NCBI RefSeq assembly: GCF_002858925.1
Contig: NZ_PJRS01000018.1
Coordinates: forward strand, 213,162-277,161
Source of the DNA: Caulobacter zeae
Lineage (GTDB): Bacteria; Pseudomonadota; Alphaproteobacteria; Caulobacterales; Caulobacteraceae
DNA length: 64,000 bases
Direction of reading: 5' to 3'
Numbering within the stretch: position 1 is the first letter of the stretch; the number at the start of each line of letters is the position of its first letter. Positions 1-13,006 of this stretch are shown piece after piece. The notes below the pieces were generated by a model. The model did not search any database, had not been told where the DNA came from, and saw only the letters and a program-made list of their open reading frames with translations. A program made the translations under genes and the position numbers.

Positions 1-2
1 CC

Positions 3-1121
3 ACCGTCGAGGTGCTGGAGCAGAAGGCCGTGGCCGGCGCGCCGGAGCGCTGGCGCTTCGTCCACGGCGGCGTCGCCGACACGGTGAAGGTCTCGATCCG
101 CAAGCGCATCGGCAAGAAGTCGCTGGAGGCCATCGCCAAGGCCGGGGCCATCTCGCAGGACGCCCTGATCGCCAAGGAGTGCGCGCCCTCCAGCCAGGCC
201 ATCGCCCAGTTCGAGATCGCCGCCGACGGCCTGACCCGCGAGGCGGTGCAGGAGCGGACCTCGACGGTGCTGCAACCCGGCTATCGCAGCGACATCCTGG
301 TCAGCTTCCCCGAGGCCGGCTCCTACTGCGTGATCGACGAACAGGTCGACGTGAAGAAGGACGCCATCGAGGGCAGCTCGGATCGTCGCCAGCTTCTGTT
401 CCTCGTCGACGTCGTCGCCGGCCAGCCCAAGGCCGCCACGCCGCGCGACCAGGTCAAGACGCTGCTGGTCGAGGCCGCCCGCAACCTGCCGATCACCGAT
501 CCGGCCCTGGCCGAAAGCGTCGTCGCCGGCCTCGAGCGCGACCTGTCGCTGGCCGCCTTCAAGCCGCACGCCAGCCTGCTGGCGGCCAAGCCCGACCACG
601 ACCAGCCATTGATCTTCTCGCTGAGCGTCGAGCCCGCCAAGCCGGGCGAGAAGAAGGGGCCTGGCCTGGGGCGCACCAAGGAGACGATGCGGCGGTTCGA
701 TCCCAACGACTTCTCGCGCACCCTGGTGCTGGGCGACACCGACCGCTGGACGCTGGAGACCGCCGACGTCGGCCACCCGTTCCACATCCACGTCAATCCG
801 TTCGAGGTCGAGTCGGTGATCGACGCGGCCGGGGTGGATCTCACCCAGCAGGCCGGTTCGCAGTATTTCGGCATGAAGGGCGTCTTCAAGGACACCGTCT
901 TCGTCGAGCCGGGCGTCAAGGTGAACGTGCGCACCCACTACGAGCGCTACATCGGCGACTTCGTCCTGCACTGCCACATCCTCAACCACGAGGACGCCGG
1001 CATGATGGAGATGGTCCGCATCGCCGACCGCGGTCCTGACGGCAAGCCGATGGCCCTGGGCCATGGCCTGACCGACGCCGTGGGCCCCGAAGGCGCGGCC
1101 CGGCCCCATACGGGCCACTGA
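3..1121 (+). CDS. Multicopper oxidase, C-terminal part (5' end outside window)
   Basis: This is the C-terminal part of a multicopper oxidase, a periplasmic copper enzyme that oxidises substrates at a type 1 site and passes electrons to a trinuclear copper cluster where O2 is reduced. The frame is open to the window edge, so the start is missing. The last domain holds two of the copper-binding segments, HPFHIHVNPFEV (about residue 256 of the visible part) and HCHILNHEDAGMMEM (about residue 321), which carry the His-Cys-His signature. A strong terminator follows the stop. The substrate (laccase, cuprous ion or other) cannot be told from this fragment. Confidence 0.9.
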   Translation, partial: TVEVLEQKAVAGAPERWRFVHGGVADTVKVSIRKRIGKKSLEAIAKAGAISQDALIAKECAPSSQAIAQFEIAADGLTREAVQERTSTVLQPGYRSDILVSFPEAGSYCVIDEQVDVKKDAIEGSSDRRQLLFLVDVVAGQPKAATPRDQVKTLLVEAARNLPITDPALAESVVAGLERDLSLAAFKPHASLLAAKPDHDQPLIFSLSVEPAKPGEKKGPGLGRTKETMRRFDPNDFSRTLVLGDTDRWTLETADVGHPFHIHVNPFEVESVIDAAGVDLTQQAGSQYFGMKGVFKDTVFVEPGVKVNVRTHYERYIGDFVLHCHILNHEDAGMMEMVRIADRGPDGKPMALGHGLTDAVGPEGAARPHTGH

Positions 1122-1127
1122 ACGACA

Positions 1128-1162
1128 AAGGGGCGGCCCGATAGGCCGCCCCTTCTTCTTTT
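1128..1162. terminator. Terminator between multicopper oxidase and trpE
   Basis: The arms AAGGGGCGGCC and GGCCGCCCCTT form a perfect 11-bp stem with a 5-nt loop, followed on the plus strand by CTTCTTTT. It lies between the converging 3' ends of the oxidase gene and trpE, so it may work in both directions. Confidence 0.85.
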
Positions 1163-1176
1163 CCGCTGGAGGCGCC

Positions 1177-2712
1177 TCAGGCGAAGCGCCAGGCTTCCTC
1201 GGCGGCGCGCTTGAGGGCGCGGGACTTGTGCAGCGTCTCGTCGTACTCGGCGTCCGGGTCGCTGTCGGCCACCACGCCGCCGCCGGCCTGGACGTACATC
1301 ATCCCGTCCTTGACCAGGGCCGTGCGCAGCACGATGCAGGTGTCCACCGAGCCGTCGGCGCCGATGTAGCCCACCGCGCCGGCGTAGCCGATGCCGCGCT
1401 TCTCGACTTCCAGTTCGTCGATGATCTCCATCGCCCGCACCTTGGGCGCGCCCGACAGCGTGCCGGCGGGCAGGGCCGCCATCAGCACGTCGACCGGATC
1501 GACGTTCGTGGGCGCGTCGCCCTCGACGTTCGAGACGATGTGCATCACGTGGCTGTAGCGCTCGATCGTGAAGCTGTCGGTGACCCGAACGTTGGCGTGC
1601 TTGCCGGCCTTGGGCTTCTCGTTCGAACCGGCCTGGCCCAGCATGGCCACGCGGCCCACGTCGTTGCGGCCCAGGTCCAGCAGCATCAGGTGTTCGGACC
1701 GTTCCTTCGGATCGGCCAGCAGTTCCTTTTCCAGCGCCAGGTCTTCTTCCGGCGTGGCGCCGCGCGGGCGGGTGCCGGCGATCGGGCGGATGGTGATCTT
1801 GCCGTCTCGCAGGCGCACCAGGATCTCGGGGCTGGAGCCCACCAGGTTGAAGCCGTCCAGGTCCAGGAAGAACAGGAACGGCGACGGGTTGGTCCGACGC
1901 AGCGAGCGGTACAGCGCGAAGGCGTCCAGGCCGAAGGGGGCCCGGAAGCGGTGGCTGGGCACCACCTGGAAAATGTCGCCGGCCCGGATGTACTCCTTGG
2001 CCTTCTCGACGACCTCGCGGTAGTCCTCGCGGCTGACCGGGGTGGTGAACTCCATCGGCCCCTTAGCGCTACGCGGCGCGTCGTGGGCCAGCGGACGGCG
2101 CAGGTCGGCCATCACCGTCTCGATGCGCTCGCGGGCGGCCGCATAGGCCTCCTTGGCCGACACGCCGGGCGTCGGGCGCGCCGTCGTGGTCAGGATGATC
2201 TCCTGGGCGATGGCGTCGAACACGGCCACGATCGAGGGCCGGGTCATGATGCCGTCGGGCAGGCCAAGCGCGTCCGGATTGATGTCCGGCAGCTTCTCGA
2301 CCAGGCGCACGGTGTCGTAGCCCAGCGCGCCGAAGATCCCCGCCGCCATCGGCGGCAGGCCGGCCGGCAGCTCCATCTTCGACTGGGCGATCAGGTCGCG
2401 CAGGCTATCCAGCGCGCCGCCTTCCAGCGGGGCGAACTTGCCGGCGGCGATGTCGTCGCCGCGGGCGATCTCGGCCTTGTCGCCGCGGCAGCGCCAGACG
2501 ACGTCGGGCTTCATGGCCACGATCGAGTAGCGGCCGCGCCAGGCGCCGCCCTCGACGCTTTCGAACAGGAAGGCGTAGGGCCGGCCGTGGCCGATCTTCA
2601 GATAGGCCGAGACCGGGGTCTCGAGATCGTCGATCAGCCGCGTCCAGACCAGCTGCGGGAGGCCGGCGTCGTAGCCGGCCGCAAAGGCGTCGAAGCCAGG
2701 CTCCAGGCTCAT
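1177..2712 (-). CDS. trpE: Anthranilate synthase component I
   Basis: TrpE converts chorismate to anthranilate, the first step of tryptophan synthesis, using ammonia from a glutaminase partner (TrpG). The 511-residue protein has the N-terminal LFES motif (about residues 49-52), which matches the LLES tryptophan-feedback site. It also has the chorismate-binding C-terminal motifs GTRPRGATPEED, LLDLGRNDVGRVA and LPAGTLSGAPKVRAM. The chosen ATG overlaps the upstream peptidyl-prolyl isomerase stop in an ATGA, which sets the start at 2712 although the frame is open further upstream. No trpG lies next to it. The terminator at 1128-1162 ends the transcript. Confidence 0.96.
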   Translation of the reverse strand: MSLEPGFDAFAAGYDAGLPQLVWTRLIDDLETPVSAYLKIGHGRPYAFLFESVEGGAWRGRYSIVAMKPDVVWRCRGDKAEIARGDDIAAGKFAPLEGGALDSLRDLIAQSKMELPAGLPPMAAGIFGALGYDTVRLVEKLPDINPDALGLPDGIMTRPSIVAVFDAIAQEIILTTTARPTPGVSAKEAYAAARERIETVMADLRRPLAHDAPRSAKGPMEFTTPVSREDYREVVEKAKEYIRAGDIFQVVPSHRFRAPFGLDAFALYRSLRRTNPSPFLFFLDLDGFNLVGSSPEILVRLRDGKITIRPIAGTRPRGATPEEDLALEKELLADPKERSEHLMLLDLGRNDVGRVAMLGQAGSNEKPKAGKHANVRVTDSFTIERYSHVMHIVSNVEGDAPTNVDPVDVLMAALPAGTLSGAPKVRAMEIIDELEVEKRGIGYAGAVGYIGADGSVDTCIVLRTALVKDGMMYVQAGGGVVADSDPDAEYDETLHKSRALKRAAEEAWRFA

Positions 2713-4679
2713 TGAGCCGCGGCCTTCTTGGCGCCGCCCTTGGCCGCGCCGTCCTTCTCGGTCTTGGCCAGCGCCTCGGTGTCGACGCCGATCGCCTGGC
2801 GGGCCAGGTTCAGGTTCAGCTTCGGCTTCAGCTTGTCGCGGGCGGCGGTGCGGCCGGCCTGACCGATATCGCGCATGTAGGCCATGCTGGTCTGCGGGCG
2901 CATGGTCTCGGTGGCGCGGGCGATCTCGGCGTTGTCGCCGGCGCGGACGGCGTCGATGCGGCCGACCACGTAGCCGACCTGCGGAGCGCGGGCGGCGAAG
3001 ACCTCGCCGGGCTTGGCGTTGAACGAGGCGATCAGCAGGTCGCGGCCGAGGGCCTGGTGCTGCTGGGCGTTCTCGCGCGACAGGCCCTGGACCTTCATGA
3101 CCTTGGCGTTGGCCGAGGCGGCGACGGCTTCCATCGATTCGCCCTTGCGGACGCGGACGGCCAGTTCGTCGGCCTTGGCCTTCAGGCGCTTGACCAGTTC
3201 GTTGATCATCCACTGCTGGGCCAGCGGCGCGCGGACCTCGGCCAGCGGGGGCAGGGCGGCCTTGTTCACCTTCTCGACGCGGACGGCGAAGTATTCGCCC
3301 TTGCCCGCTTCGATCAGGTCGCTCTCGCCGCCGGCCGGCAGGGCGAAGGCGGCCTTCAGCACGTCGGGGGTCAGGCCCGCGGCCGGCTGGCCGCCGAGGT
3401 CCGTGCCCTGCGCCGTGAGCGGAGCGGTCGTGACGACCAGGGCGCCGGCCTTGCCGGCGGCGTCGACGACGTTGGCGCCGCCGTCGCGGGCGTCCTGGAA
3501 GGCCTGGGTCTGGTCATAGGCCTTGGACTGGGCGGCCTGCACGCGCAGGTCGGCTTCGATCTGCGGGCGGGCGGCTTCCAGCGAGGCGGCCTTGGCGGCG
3601 TTGATCTTCAGCACCTTGACGACCGACTGGCCCAGCTCGCCGGCGATCGGCGCGCTGACCTGGCCTTCGCCGAGGCTGAAGGCGGCGTCGGCGACCTTGC
3701 GGTCGGGCAGGGCGGTCTTGGGCTTGTCGAGGATCATCACCGGCTGCTTGCCGTAGGCCTTGGCCACGTCGGCCGGGGCCTCGCCCTTGCGCAGGCGGTC
3801 GGCGATGGCGGCGGCGGCCTTGGCGTCCGGGGCGACGATCTGCACCAGCGAACGGGTTTCCGGCTGGGCCAGGGTGTCCTTGCGGAAGTCGAAGGTCTTC
3901 TGCACCTCGGCCGGGTCGACGGTCACCGACGGCTCCAGGGACTTGGCGCTGAAGCGCACGACCGACAGGACGCGGGTTTCGGGCAGGGTCAGGCGGGCGG
4001 CGTTCTCGGTCATGAACGCCTGCAGCTGGGCGTCGGTCGGCGCGGCCGGCTGCTGGACGCTGGTCGGGTTGATGGCGAAGGCCGAAAGCTCGCGGCTCTC
4101 CAGGCCGTAGACCGCCTGCAGGGCCGAATAGATGCGCGGGGTGCGCAGGCCGTTGGCGACGCTGGCGTAGAACTGCGACTGGGCGATCTCGTCGCGCAGC
4201 GAGGCCTCGTAGCCGGCCGGGGTCATGCCGTTGTCGGCCAGCAGGCGCTGGTACATCTGCTTGTCGAACTTGCCGGTCACCGGGTCGAACGGACGCGTGC
4301 CGGGCGGCAGCTGGCTCAGCTGCTTGTGCAGGGTCTCGCCGACCAGGGCCTCGGACGGGCGCACGCCCATCTTCTTGATCAGCTCGGCCATCGATTCCTG
4401 CAGCGCCAGCTCCTGGAGCATGCCGCGGTCGACGCCGCGCTGGACGGCTTCGTCCGGCGTCAGGGTCTGGCCCTGCTGCTGCAGCTGGTTGCGGTAGTTG
4501 TCGAAGCGCGCCTTGAAGTCCTCGGGCGAAACCGAGCGTGAGCCGACCTCGATCACCTTGTTGGTGCTGGGGCGGCTGAAGACGTCGCTGATCCCGAAGA
4601 TCGCGAAGCTGACGATCAGCAGGGCGAACAGGACGATCGCGAAGGGCGATTTGGCGAAAGAGCGAAAGCCGGCGAGCAT
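2709..4679 (-). CDS. PpiD/SurA-type membrane-anchored peptidyl-prolyl isomerase
   Basis: This is a periplasmic folding factor anchored in the inner membrane. The 656-residue protein starts with MLAGFRSFAKSPFAIVLFAL, a short cytoplasmic tail followed by one membrane segment (about residues 13-33), as in PpiD. A SurA-N-like chaperone region follows (about 40-230) and then a parvulin-like domain in the middle. The longer open frame has no better start, and ATG 4679 places the membrane anchor at the N-terminus as in the family. The stop overlaps the trpE ATG by four bases, so the two genes are probably translationally coupled. The link to tryptophan synthesis is one of genome position, not of known function. 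Confidence 0.88.
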   Translation of the reverse strand: MLAGFRSFAKSPFAIVLFALLIVSFAIFGISDVFSRPSTNKVIEVGSRSVSPEDFKARFDNYRNQLQQQGQTLTPDEAVQRGVDRGMLQELALQESMAELIKKMGVRPSEALVGETLHKQLSQLPPGTRPFDPVTGKFDKQMYQRLLADNGMTPAGYEASLRDEIAQSQFYASVANGLRTPRIYSALQAVYGLESRELSAFAINPTSVQQPAAPTDAQLQAFMTENAARLTLPETRVLSVVRFSAKSLEPSVTVDPAEVQKTFDFRKDTLAQPETRSLVQIVAPDAKAAAAIADRLRKGEAPADVAKAYGKQPVMILDKPKTALPDRKVADAAFSLGEGQVSAPIAGELGQSVVKVLKINAAKAASLEAARPQIEADLRVQAAQSKAYDQTQAFQDARDGGANVVDAAGKAGALVVTTAPLTAQGTDLGGQPAAGLTPDVLKAAFALPAGGESDLIEAGKGEYFAVRVEKVNKAALPPLAEVRAPLAQQWMINELVKRLKAKADELAVRVRKGESMEAVAASANAKVMKVQGLSRENAQQHQALGRDLLIASFNAKPGEVFAARAPQVGYVVGRIDAVRAGDNAEIARATETMRPQTSMAYMRDIGQAGRTAARDKLKPKLNLNLARQAIGVDTEALAKTEKDGAAKGGAKKAAAQ

Positions 4680-4845
4680 GACGTTTGAAACTACCTTCTT
4701 CGATTCCGCCCAATTGCGTGCGCGTGGGCGACCGCCCTGGGGCGACGCATCCGATGCGAGCAAGCGGGTATAGTAGAGGCCAAGGTGCGTGAGCAAGCCG
4801 AAGCGGACTTGACTTACCAAGGGAGCGCGTCCCCAAAGCCTCCTC

Positions 4846-5607
4846 ATGACCGTTTCTCTTACGACGCCCCGGCCGTTGATCGCCGGGAACTGGAAGATGT
4901 TCGGCCTTGAGGCTTCGCTCGACGAGGCCAGAGCCGTGGCCGCCGCGGTGGCGCAAACCCCGCCCGCGGCGCGTGTCGCCATCTGTCCGCCCGCCACCTT
5001 GCTGCACCGCATGTCCGAGGCGCTTTCGGGCGAGTCGGTGATCGTCGGCGGCCAGGACTGCCACGCCGCGCCGCAAGGGGCCTACACCGGCGACATCTCC
5101 GCGCCGATGCTGGCCGACGCCGGCGCGACGCTGGTGATTCTCGGTCACTCCGAGCGTCGGGGCAGCTACGACGAGACCTGCGAGGAAGTGTCGGCCAAGG
5201 TGCTGGCCGCCCTGGCCGCAGGTCTCGAGCCGGTGATCTGCCTGGGCGAGACCCTCGTCCAGCGCGAGGCTGGCCAGGCGGAACCGATCGTCACCGGCCA
5301 GGCCCGCGACTCGCTGCCCGACGACCTGGCCGGCCAGGCCTTCGCCGTCGCCTACGAGCCGGTGTGGGCCATCGGCACGGGCCTGACCCCGACCGTCGCC
5401 GACATCGGCGCCATTCACGCGGCGATCCGGGCCGTGCTGGTCGAGCGCTTCGGCGACCACGGGGCAAGCGTGCCGATTCTCTACGGCGGCTCGGTGAAGC
5501 CCGAGAACGCCGCCGAGATCCTGGCCACGCCGGAAGTCGGCGGCGCCCTGGTCGGCGGCGCCTCGCTGAAGGCCAAGGATTTCCTGGCCATCATCGCGGC
5601 GGCCTGA
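4846..5607 (+). CDS. tpiA: Triosephosphate isomerase
   Basis: TpiA interconverts dihydroxyacetone phosphate and glyceraldehyde 3-phosphate in glycolysis and gluconeogenesis. The 253-residue length is normal for the family. Visible motifs are GNWKM near residue 14 (catalytic Lys), HSERR in the middle (catalytic His), AYEPVWAIGTG (catalytic Glu and the flexible loop) and the phosphate-binding YGGSV and GGASL segments. It is transcribed away from ppiD-trpE, with about 165 bases between the two starts. It forms no clear operon with the next gene, because a gene-free stretch of about 680 bases follows. Confidence 0.97.
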   Translation: MTVSLTTPRPLIAGNWKMFGLEASLDEARAVAAAVAQTPPAARVAICPPATLLHRMSEALSGESVIVGGQDCHAAPQGAYTGDISAPMLADAGATLVILGHSERRGSYDETCEEVSAKVLAALAAGLEPVICLGETLVQREAGQAEPIVTGQARDSLPDDLAGQAFAVAYEPVWAIGTGLTPTVADIGAIHAAIRAVLVERFGDHGASVPILYGGSVKPENAAEILATPEVGGALVGGASLKAKDFLAIIAAA

Positions 5608-6289
5608 GGAATTAGAGCCCTTCCCCCTTTGATGGGGAAGGGAGAAGACCGCCGGACGGGGATAGAGCAGCGCCGATCCCCGCCGTTCGCCGAAAAGAGT
5701 TCCACGAACTCAACGCCCTACGACTTTCTGAAGCCCGCCGATCAGACGCGCTAGAACCCACCGTACAATCTACCCGTCTCGCCGCACCGAAGGGGCGCAA
5801 GGCCAGCGACCATGCGGCGGCGGGATGCAGTCGAGCGGGAACGAGTCCGGTCGGGAAAGCCGGACGCTCGGGGACCTGGCGCTGGCCAGGCCCGCCCGCC
5901 GTCGGCTTCGTCGGGGACAGACGGGAGAGACGCTCCTACCCAGGACATCCCCGCCCCGCGGCGCGCCTTCCGGGAAACCGGCGGGCGCGCTCCGGCAAGG
6001 CGTCAACAGCGCCGCCGGCCGGAGGCTGATGGAAAACGGCGGCGCGGAGCGCCCGGCTTCGTCGAAACGGTAACTTGCTGAAAACAGCTTCCGGGCGTCG
6101 CCCGGGCACCCCGCACCCCTTCGATCAACTCGCAGCGAAAGCGCGAGGCCACGAAGCCACGCCCCAAGATCCTCCCCCTCTGGGGGAGGTGTCCGCGAAG
6201 CGGACGGAGGGGGGGCTGTTGTCAGCTCTCGAGACGTTTGAAAGTCATCCCCCCACCGATCGCCTCCTCCTTCAGGGAGCGTCCTGGTT
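5608..6289. other. Gene-free stretch rich in inverted repeats
   Basis: About 680 bases between tpiA and the acetyltransferase gene show no open frame with family resemblance on either strand. The stretch holds several short inverted repeats, for example CCTGGC-GCT-GGCCAGG near 5875 and GTCCGG...CCGGAC near 5847, plus two palindromic G/C-tract elements, one at each end. No tRNA, tmRNA, SRP RNA or RNase P RNA signature could be recognised. It may be accumulated repeat elements or an unrecognised structured RNA. Confidence 0.5.
6165..6216. repeat. REP-like palindromic intergenic element
   Basis: CCTCCCCC-TCT-GGGGGAGG is followed at once by TCCGC-GAA-GCGGA and then a long G tract. This double-hairpin layout resembles dispersed intergenic palindromes seen in Caulobacter-type genomes. 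A related shorter element (CCCTTCCCC...GGGGAAGGG) lies at about 5628-5645. Confidence 0.5.
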
Positions 6290-6805
6290 TCAAAGCTCCA
6301 GGTCGAACAACCGTCCATCCCGGCGCTCGCCGTCGCGGTCGACCTGGCCCTTCAGATAGGCCGCGCCCTTGAAGCCCAGCCGCTCCAGCAGCTTCTCGGC
6401 GCGGGCGTCGCCCACCTGGGTGCGGGCGATGATGTGCTTGAGCTCGCCGGCGGCGGCGTGGGCGAGGAGGGCGGTCACCGCCTCGTGGGCGTAGCCGCGG
6501 CCCCAGCTCTCACGCGCCACGATGAAGCGCAGTTCGGCCCGGTGGCGGCGCTCGTCGATCTCGACGAACTCGCAGGCGCCGACGAAGTCGCCGGTCGCGG
6601 TCAGCCGGATGGTCCAGTAGAGCGCCGTGCCGGCCTGCATGTCCTCGACCTGGCCGACGACGCAGGCGGCGACCTCGTCGGGATCCTCCAGCGGGGCGCG
6701 GTCCCAGTGGGCCATCAGCTCCGGATCGCTGAGGAACGGATAGATGAGCGGAGCGTCTTCGGCGACCAGCGGCTTCAGCGTCAGGCGTTCGGTCTCGAGA
6801 ATCAT
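6290..6805 (-). CDS. GNAT-family N-acetyltransferase (RimJ/RimL-like)
   Basis: The 171-residue protein begins MILETERLTLKPL, the usual opening of RimJ/RimL-type acetyltransferases, which move an acetyl group from acetyl-CoA to an amino group. The middle has RFIVARESWGRGYAHEAVTALL, in which the RGYAHEA segment matches the acetyl-CoA pyrophosphate-binding loop (motif A). The C-terminal IARTQVGDARAEKLLERLGF matches motif B. The substrate cannot be predicted. The gene stands alone and faces away from secG. Confidence 0.88.
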   Translation of the reverse strand: MILETERLTLKPLVAEDAPLIYPFLSDPELMAHWDRAPLEDPDEVAACVVGQVEDMQAGTALYWTIRLTATGDFVGACEFVEIDERRHRAELRFIVARESWGRGYAHEAVTALLAHAAAGELKHIIARTQVGDARAEKLLERLGFKGAAYLKGQVDRDGERRDGRLFDLEL

Positions 6806-6963
6806 GCGCGCCCTAAAGCTTGGATTGGGGAACTTGGATTTGAGGAACTTGAGTTGGCCGGCCGTCGCCCCACCTATGGCGTGCGCGCGCCGGTAGTGGT
6901 AGAGGGGCCGCTTCGTTTTTCACAGTCGGTTCGCCGGCTGCCCGGATCGAGAACTGTTTCGTC

Positions 6964-7410
6964 ATGCTCATCGGCATCCTGCTGGCCATCAACATCATCG
7001 TCTGCATCACGCTGATCGGCTTCGTGCTGCTCCAGCGTTCGGAGGGCGGCGCCCTGGGCATGGGCGGCGGCGGCGCCGGCAACTTCATGACCGCGCGCGG
7101 CGCGGGCGACTTCATGACCCGCATGACCTGGATCCTGTTCTCGGTGTTCCTGGTCATCAGCCTGGTGCTGACCGTCCTGACGGGCCGCATCGGCGGCGCC
7201 GATTCGGTGGTCGACAAGCTGAAGATCGACAGCCTCGACACCAAGACCCTGAACGCCCCGGCCGCTCCGAGCGTCCCGGCTCCGGGTTCGGCCGTTCCGG
7301 CTCCGGGCGCGACCGCGCCGAGCGCCGTGCCGGCCCCGCAACTCAGCGTTCCGGCTCCGGCTCCGGCCGCTCCTGCGCCGGCCGCTCCGGCCCAGACCCC
7401 CGCCCAATAA
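6964..7410 (+). CDS. secG: Preprotein translocase subunit SecG
   Basis: SecG is the small accessory subunit of the SecYEG protein-export channel. The 148-residue protein has two membrane segments (about residues 2-22 and 56-78) with the cytoplasmic loop LLQRSEGGALGMGGGG between them, which is diagnostic. The C-terminal 60 residues are an Ala/Pro-rich tail (repeated APA/PAP units), as in alphaproteobacterial SecG and longer than in enterobacteria. The gene precedes pyrG by 77 bases. Confidence 0.95.
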   Translation: MLIGILLAINIIVCITLIGFVLLQRSEGGALGMGGGGAGNFMTARGAGDFMTRMTWILFSVFLVISLVLTVLTGRIGGADSVVDKLKIDSLDTKTLNAPAAPSVPAPGSAVPAPGATAPSAVPAPQLSVPAPAPAAPAPAAPAQTPAQ

Positions 7411-7481
7411 GGGTGGGGGATCGAAACTTGTTTATGAACGTCGGTCTTTTCGCCGCGATCGCCGAATCGCGGGTAATCTGA

Positions 7482-9140
<1,659 letters not shown>

Positions 9141-9256
9141 ACTGGCGAGTTGCATGTCTGGAGAGATTCAGGCATAAGCGCGCCCTCACGCGGCGGCTAG
9201 GGTCGAACCCGAGTCGCCGCTTTCGATTTTCACGCTCAGCGAGCAGAGTCACTCCG

Positions 9257-9439
9257 ATGGCCGTTCCTAAAAGAAAAACTTCGCCTTCTCGCCGGAACAT
9301 GCGCCGGTCGCACCACGCCCTGGGCGCTAATTCCTTCGTCGAAGACAAGGACTCGGGCGAGCTGCGTCGTCCGCACCACGTCGACCTGAAGACCGGCCTG
9401 TACAACGGCAAGCAGATCCTGACCCCGAAGGAAGACTAA
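9257..9439 (+). CDS. rpmF: 50S ribosomal protein L32
   Basis: The 60-residue protein starts [20 protein letters not shown], the highly conserved N-terminus of bacterial L32, a basic protein of the large ribosomal subunit. It has no zinc-ribbon cysteines, so it is the C-minus, zinc-independent form. The ATG at 9257 is fixed by this N-terminus; a longer open reading in the same frame upstream lies over pyrG and is not coding. A strong terminator follows at 9504. Confidence 0.96.
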   Translation: MAVPKRKTSPSRRNMRRSHHALGANSFVEDKDSGELRRPHHVDLKTGLYNGKQILTPKED

Positions 9440-9503
9440 GGTCTTTCTTCCTTGCGGGGGGCCTTCGAGGGCGCCTCGCCAGGATTTCGCGTCTGACGCT
9501 TCG

Positions 9504-9538
9504 AAAGCGCCGCCCGGCTCGCCCGGGCGGCGCTTTTC
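9504..9538 (+). terminator. Rho-independent terminator after rpmF
   Basis: AAAGCGCCGCCCGG pairs with CCGGGCGGCGCTTT (14 bp, 5-nt loop) and is followed by T residues, 65 bases after the rpmF stop. Confidence 0.85.
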
Positions 9539-9666
9539 GTCGTTTCCAGGCCCAAGCGGTGCTACGATGACGCTCGGATCGCCATAGGGACGATCCCAAC
9601 AAAGCCAGGAGCGCGGTCAGCGCCCATAAGGCGCGATCGGGACTCCGGCGGACTGGGAGGTTCGCC

Positions 9667-10653
9667 ATGTTCACGCGTCGCGCGCTCGCCTCCGGCCTGG
9701 GCGCGTCCCTGGCCCTGGGCACCGCACCGTTCTCGGCCCATGCCCTTTCGCCAGGCCAGGTTCCTCCGACCACGCCCGTCGCGCCGCCGCCGGCCTCGCC
9801 CGTGCCGCTCTACATCATCGACGCGGCGATCGACGATTCCGAGCGGATGACCGTCGAGACCATGATCAACGGTCGTGGGCCGTATCGCTTCGTCGTCGAT
9901 TCGGGGGCCGACCGCTCGGTCGTCTCCGACACCCTGGCCGCGAGCCTGGCGCTGCCGCGAGGGCGGGACGTGATGGTCCACGGCATCGGCGGCTCGGCCG
10001 TGACGCCTACGGCCCACATCGACCAGCTTGTCTCCGGCGAGGCCCGTCTCGCCGGCGTCGAGCTTCCGATCCTGCCGCCTGAGCGGGTCGGCGGCGACGG
10101 CCTACTGGGCATCGACATCCTCCAGGACCGTTCGGTGGTCATGGACTTCAAGCGCAAGCGCCTGGAGGTCCGCCACAGCACGCCCGAGTACCGATTCTTC
10201 CGCCGCGCCCAGGAGGTGCAGGTCGTCGCCGACCAGAAGTTCGGCCGCCTGACCATCGTCAATTGCCGGATCAACAACATCCGCACCCTGGCCTTCATCG
10301 ACTCGGGCGCGGGCTCGTCGATCGGCAACATGGCCCTGTCGCGCGCCATCCAGGCCAAGCAGCGCAAGGGCGCGGATCCTGCCATTGCGGTCCGCCTGCA
10401 GGGCGTCGCCGGCGGCGAGACGATCGGCGAGTACCGGATCGTCAGGTCGATGAACATGGGCGAGTTGCGCATGACCAACCTGGCCGTGGTCTTCGCCGAC
10501 CTGCACATCTTCGATCACTGGAAGATCAGCGACAAACCCGCGATCCTGCTGGGCGTCGACGTCCTCAAGCTGTTCGCCCGGGTGGAGCTGGACTTCGGCG
10601 CCGAGCAGCTGCTGTTCCGGCTGGGCGCCGAGCGGCCGACGCTACAGGCCTGA
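9667..10653 (+). CDS. Retropepsin-like aspartic protease family protein, exported
   Basis: The 328-residue protein has a Tat-like or Sec signal peptide (MFTRRALASGLGASLALG, likely cut after SAHA near residue 26). Two aspartic-protease half domains follow: FVVDSGADRSVVSD near residue 76 and LAFIDSGAGSSIGN near residue 209. Each has the hydrophobic-D-S-G motif of retropepsin-like proteases. It probably works in the cell envelope; the substrate is unknown. The nearest clear neighbour is eno, 94 bases downstream, and there is no evidence that the two are functionally linked. Confidence 0.85.
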   Translation: MFTRRALASGLGASLALGTAPFSAHALSPGQVPPTTPVAPPPASPVPLYIIDAAIDDSERMTVETMINGRGPYRFVVDSGADRSVVSDTLAASLALPRGRDVMVHGIGGSAVTPTAHIDQLVSGEARLAGVELPILPPERVGGDGLLGIDILQDRSVVMDFKRKRLEVRHSTPEYRFFRRAQEVQVVADQKFGRLTIVNCRINNIRTLAFIDSGAGSSIGNMALSRAIQAKQRKGADPAIAVRLQGVAGGETIGEYRIVRSMNMGELRMTNLAVVFADLHIFDHWKISDKPAILLGVDVLKLFARVELDFGAEQLLFRLGAERPTLQA

Positions 10654-10717
10654 CGCGGCGGAACTTCGCGCTGGTGGAACATCGGTCTTGGTTGCGGCGA
10701 CGCGGCGTCGCGGCTAA

Positions 10718-12977
<2,260 letters not shown>

Positions 12978-13006
12978 CCTCGTCGCGTTCCCCCGCTTGC
13001 TGTGAT

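Noticed and set aside
1228..2715. Long plus-strand frame opposite trpE
   Set aside because: It is rich in His, Gln, Val and Gly with no family resemblance, typical of the antisense of a GC-rich gene.
5870..5960. Possible RNase P, tmRNA or SRP RNA in the gene-free stretch
   Set aside because: None of the conserved core sequences of these RNAs could be found by eye on either strand.
5770..6318. Long minus-strand open frame in the gene-free stretch after tpiA
   Set aside because: High GC makes such frames common, the translation is low-complexity Arg/Pro/Ser-rich, and it overlaps the acetyltransferase end and palindromes.
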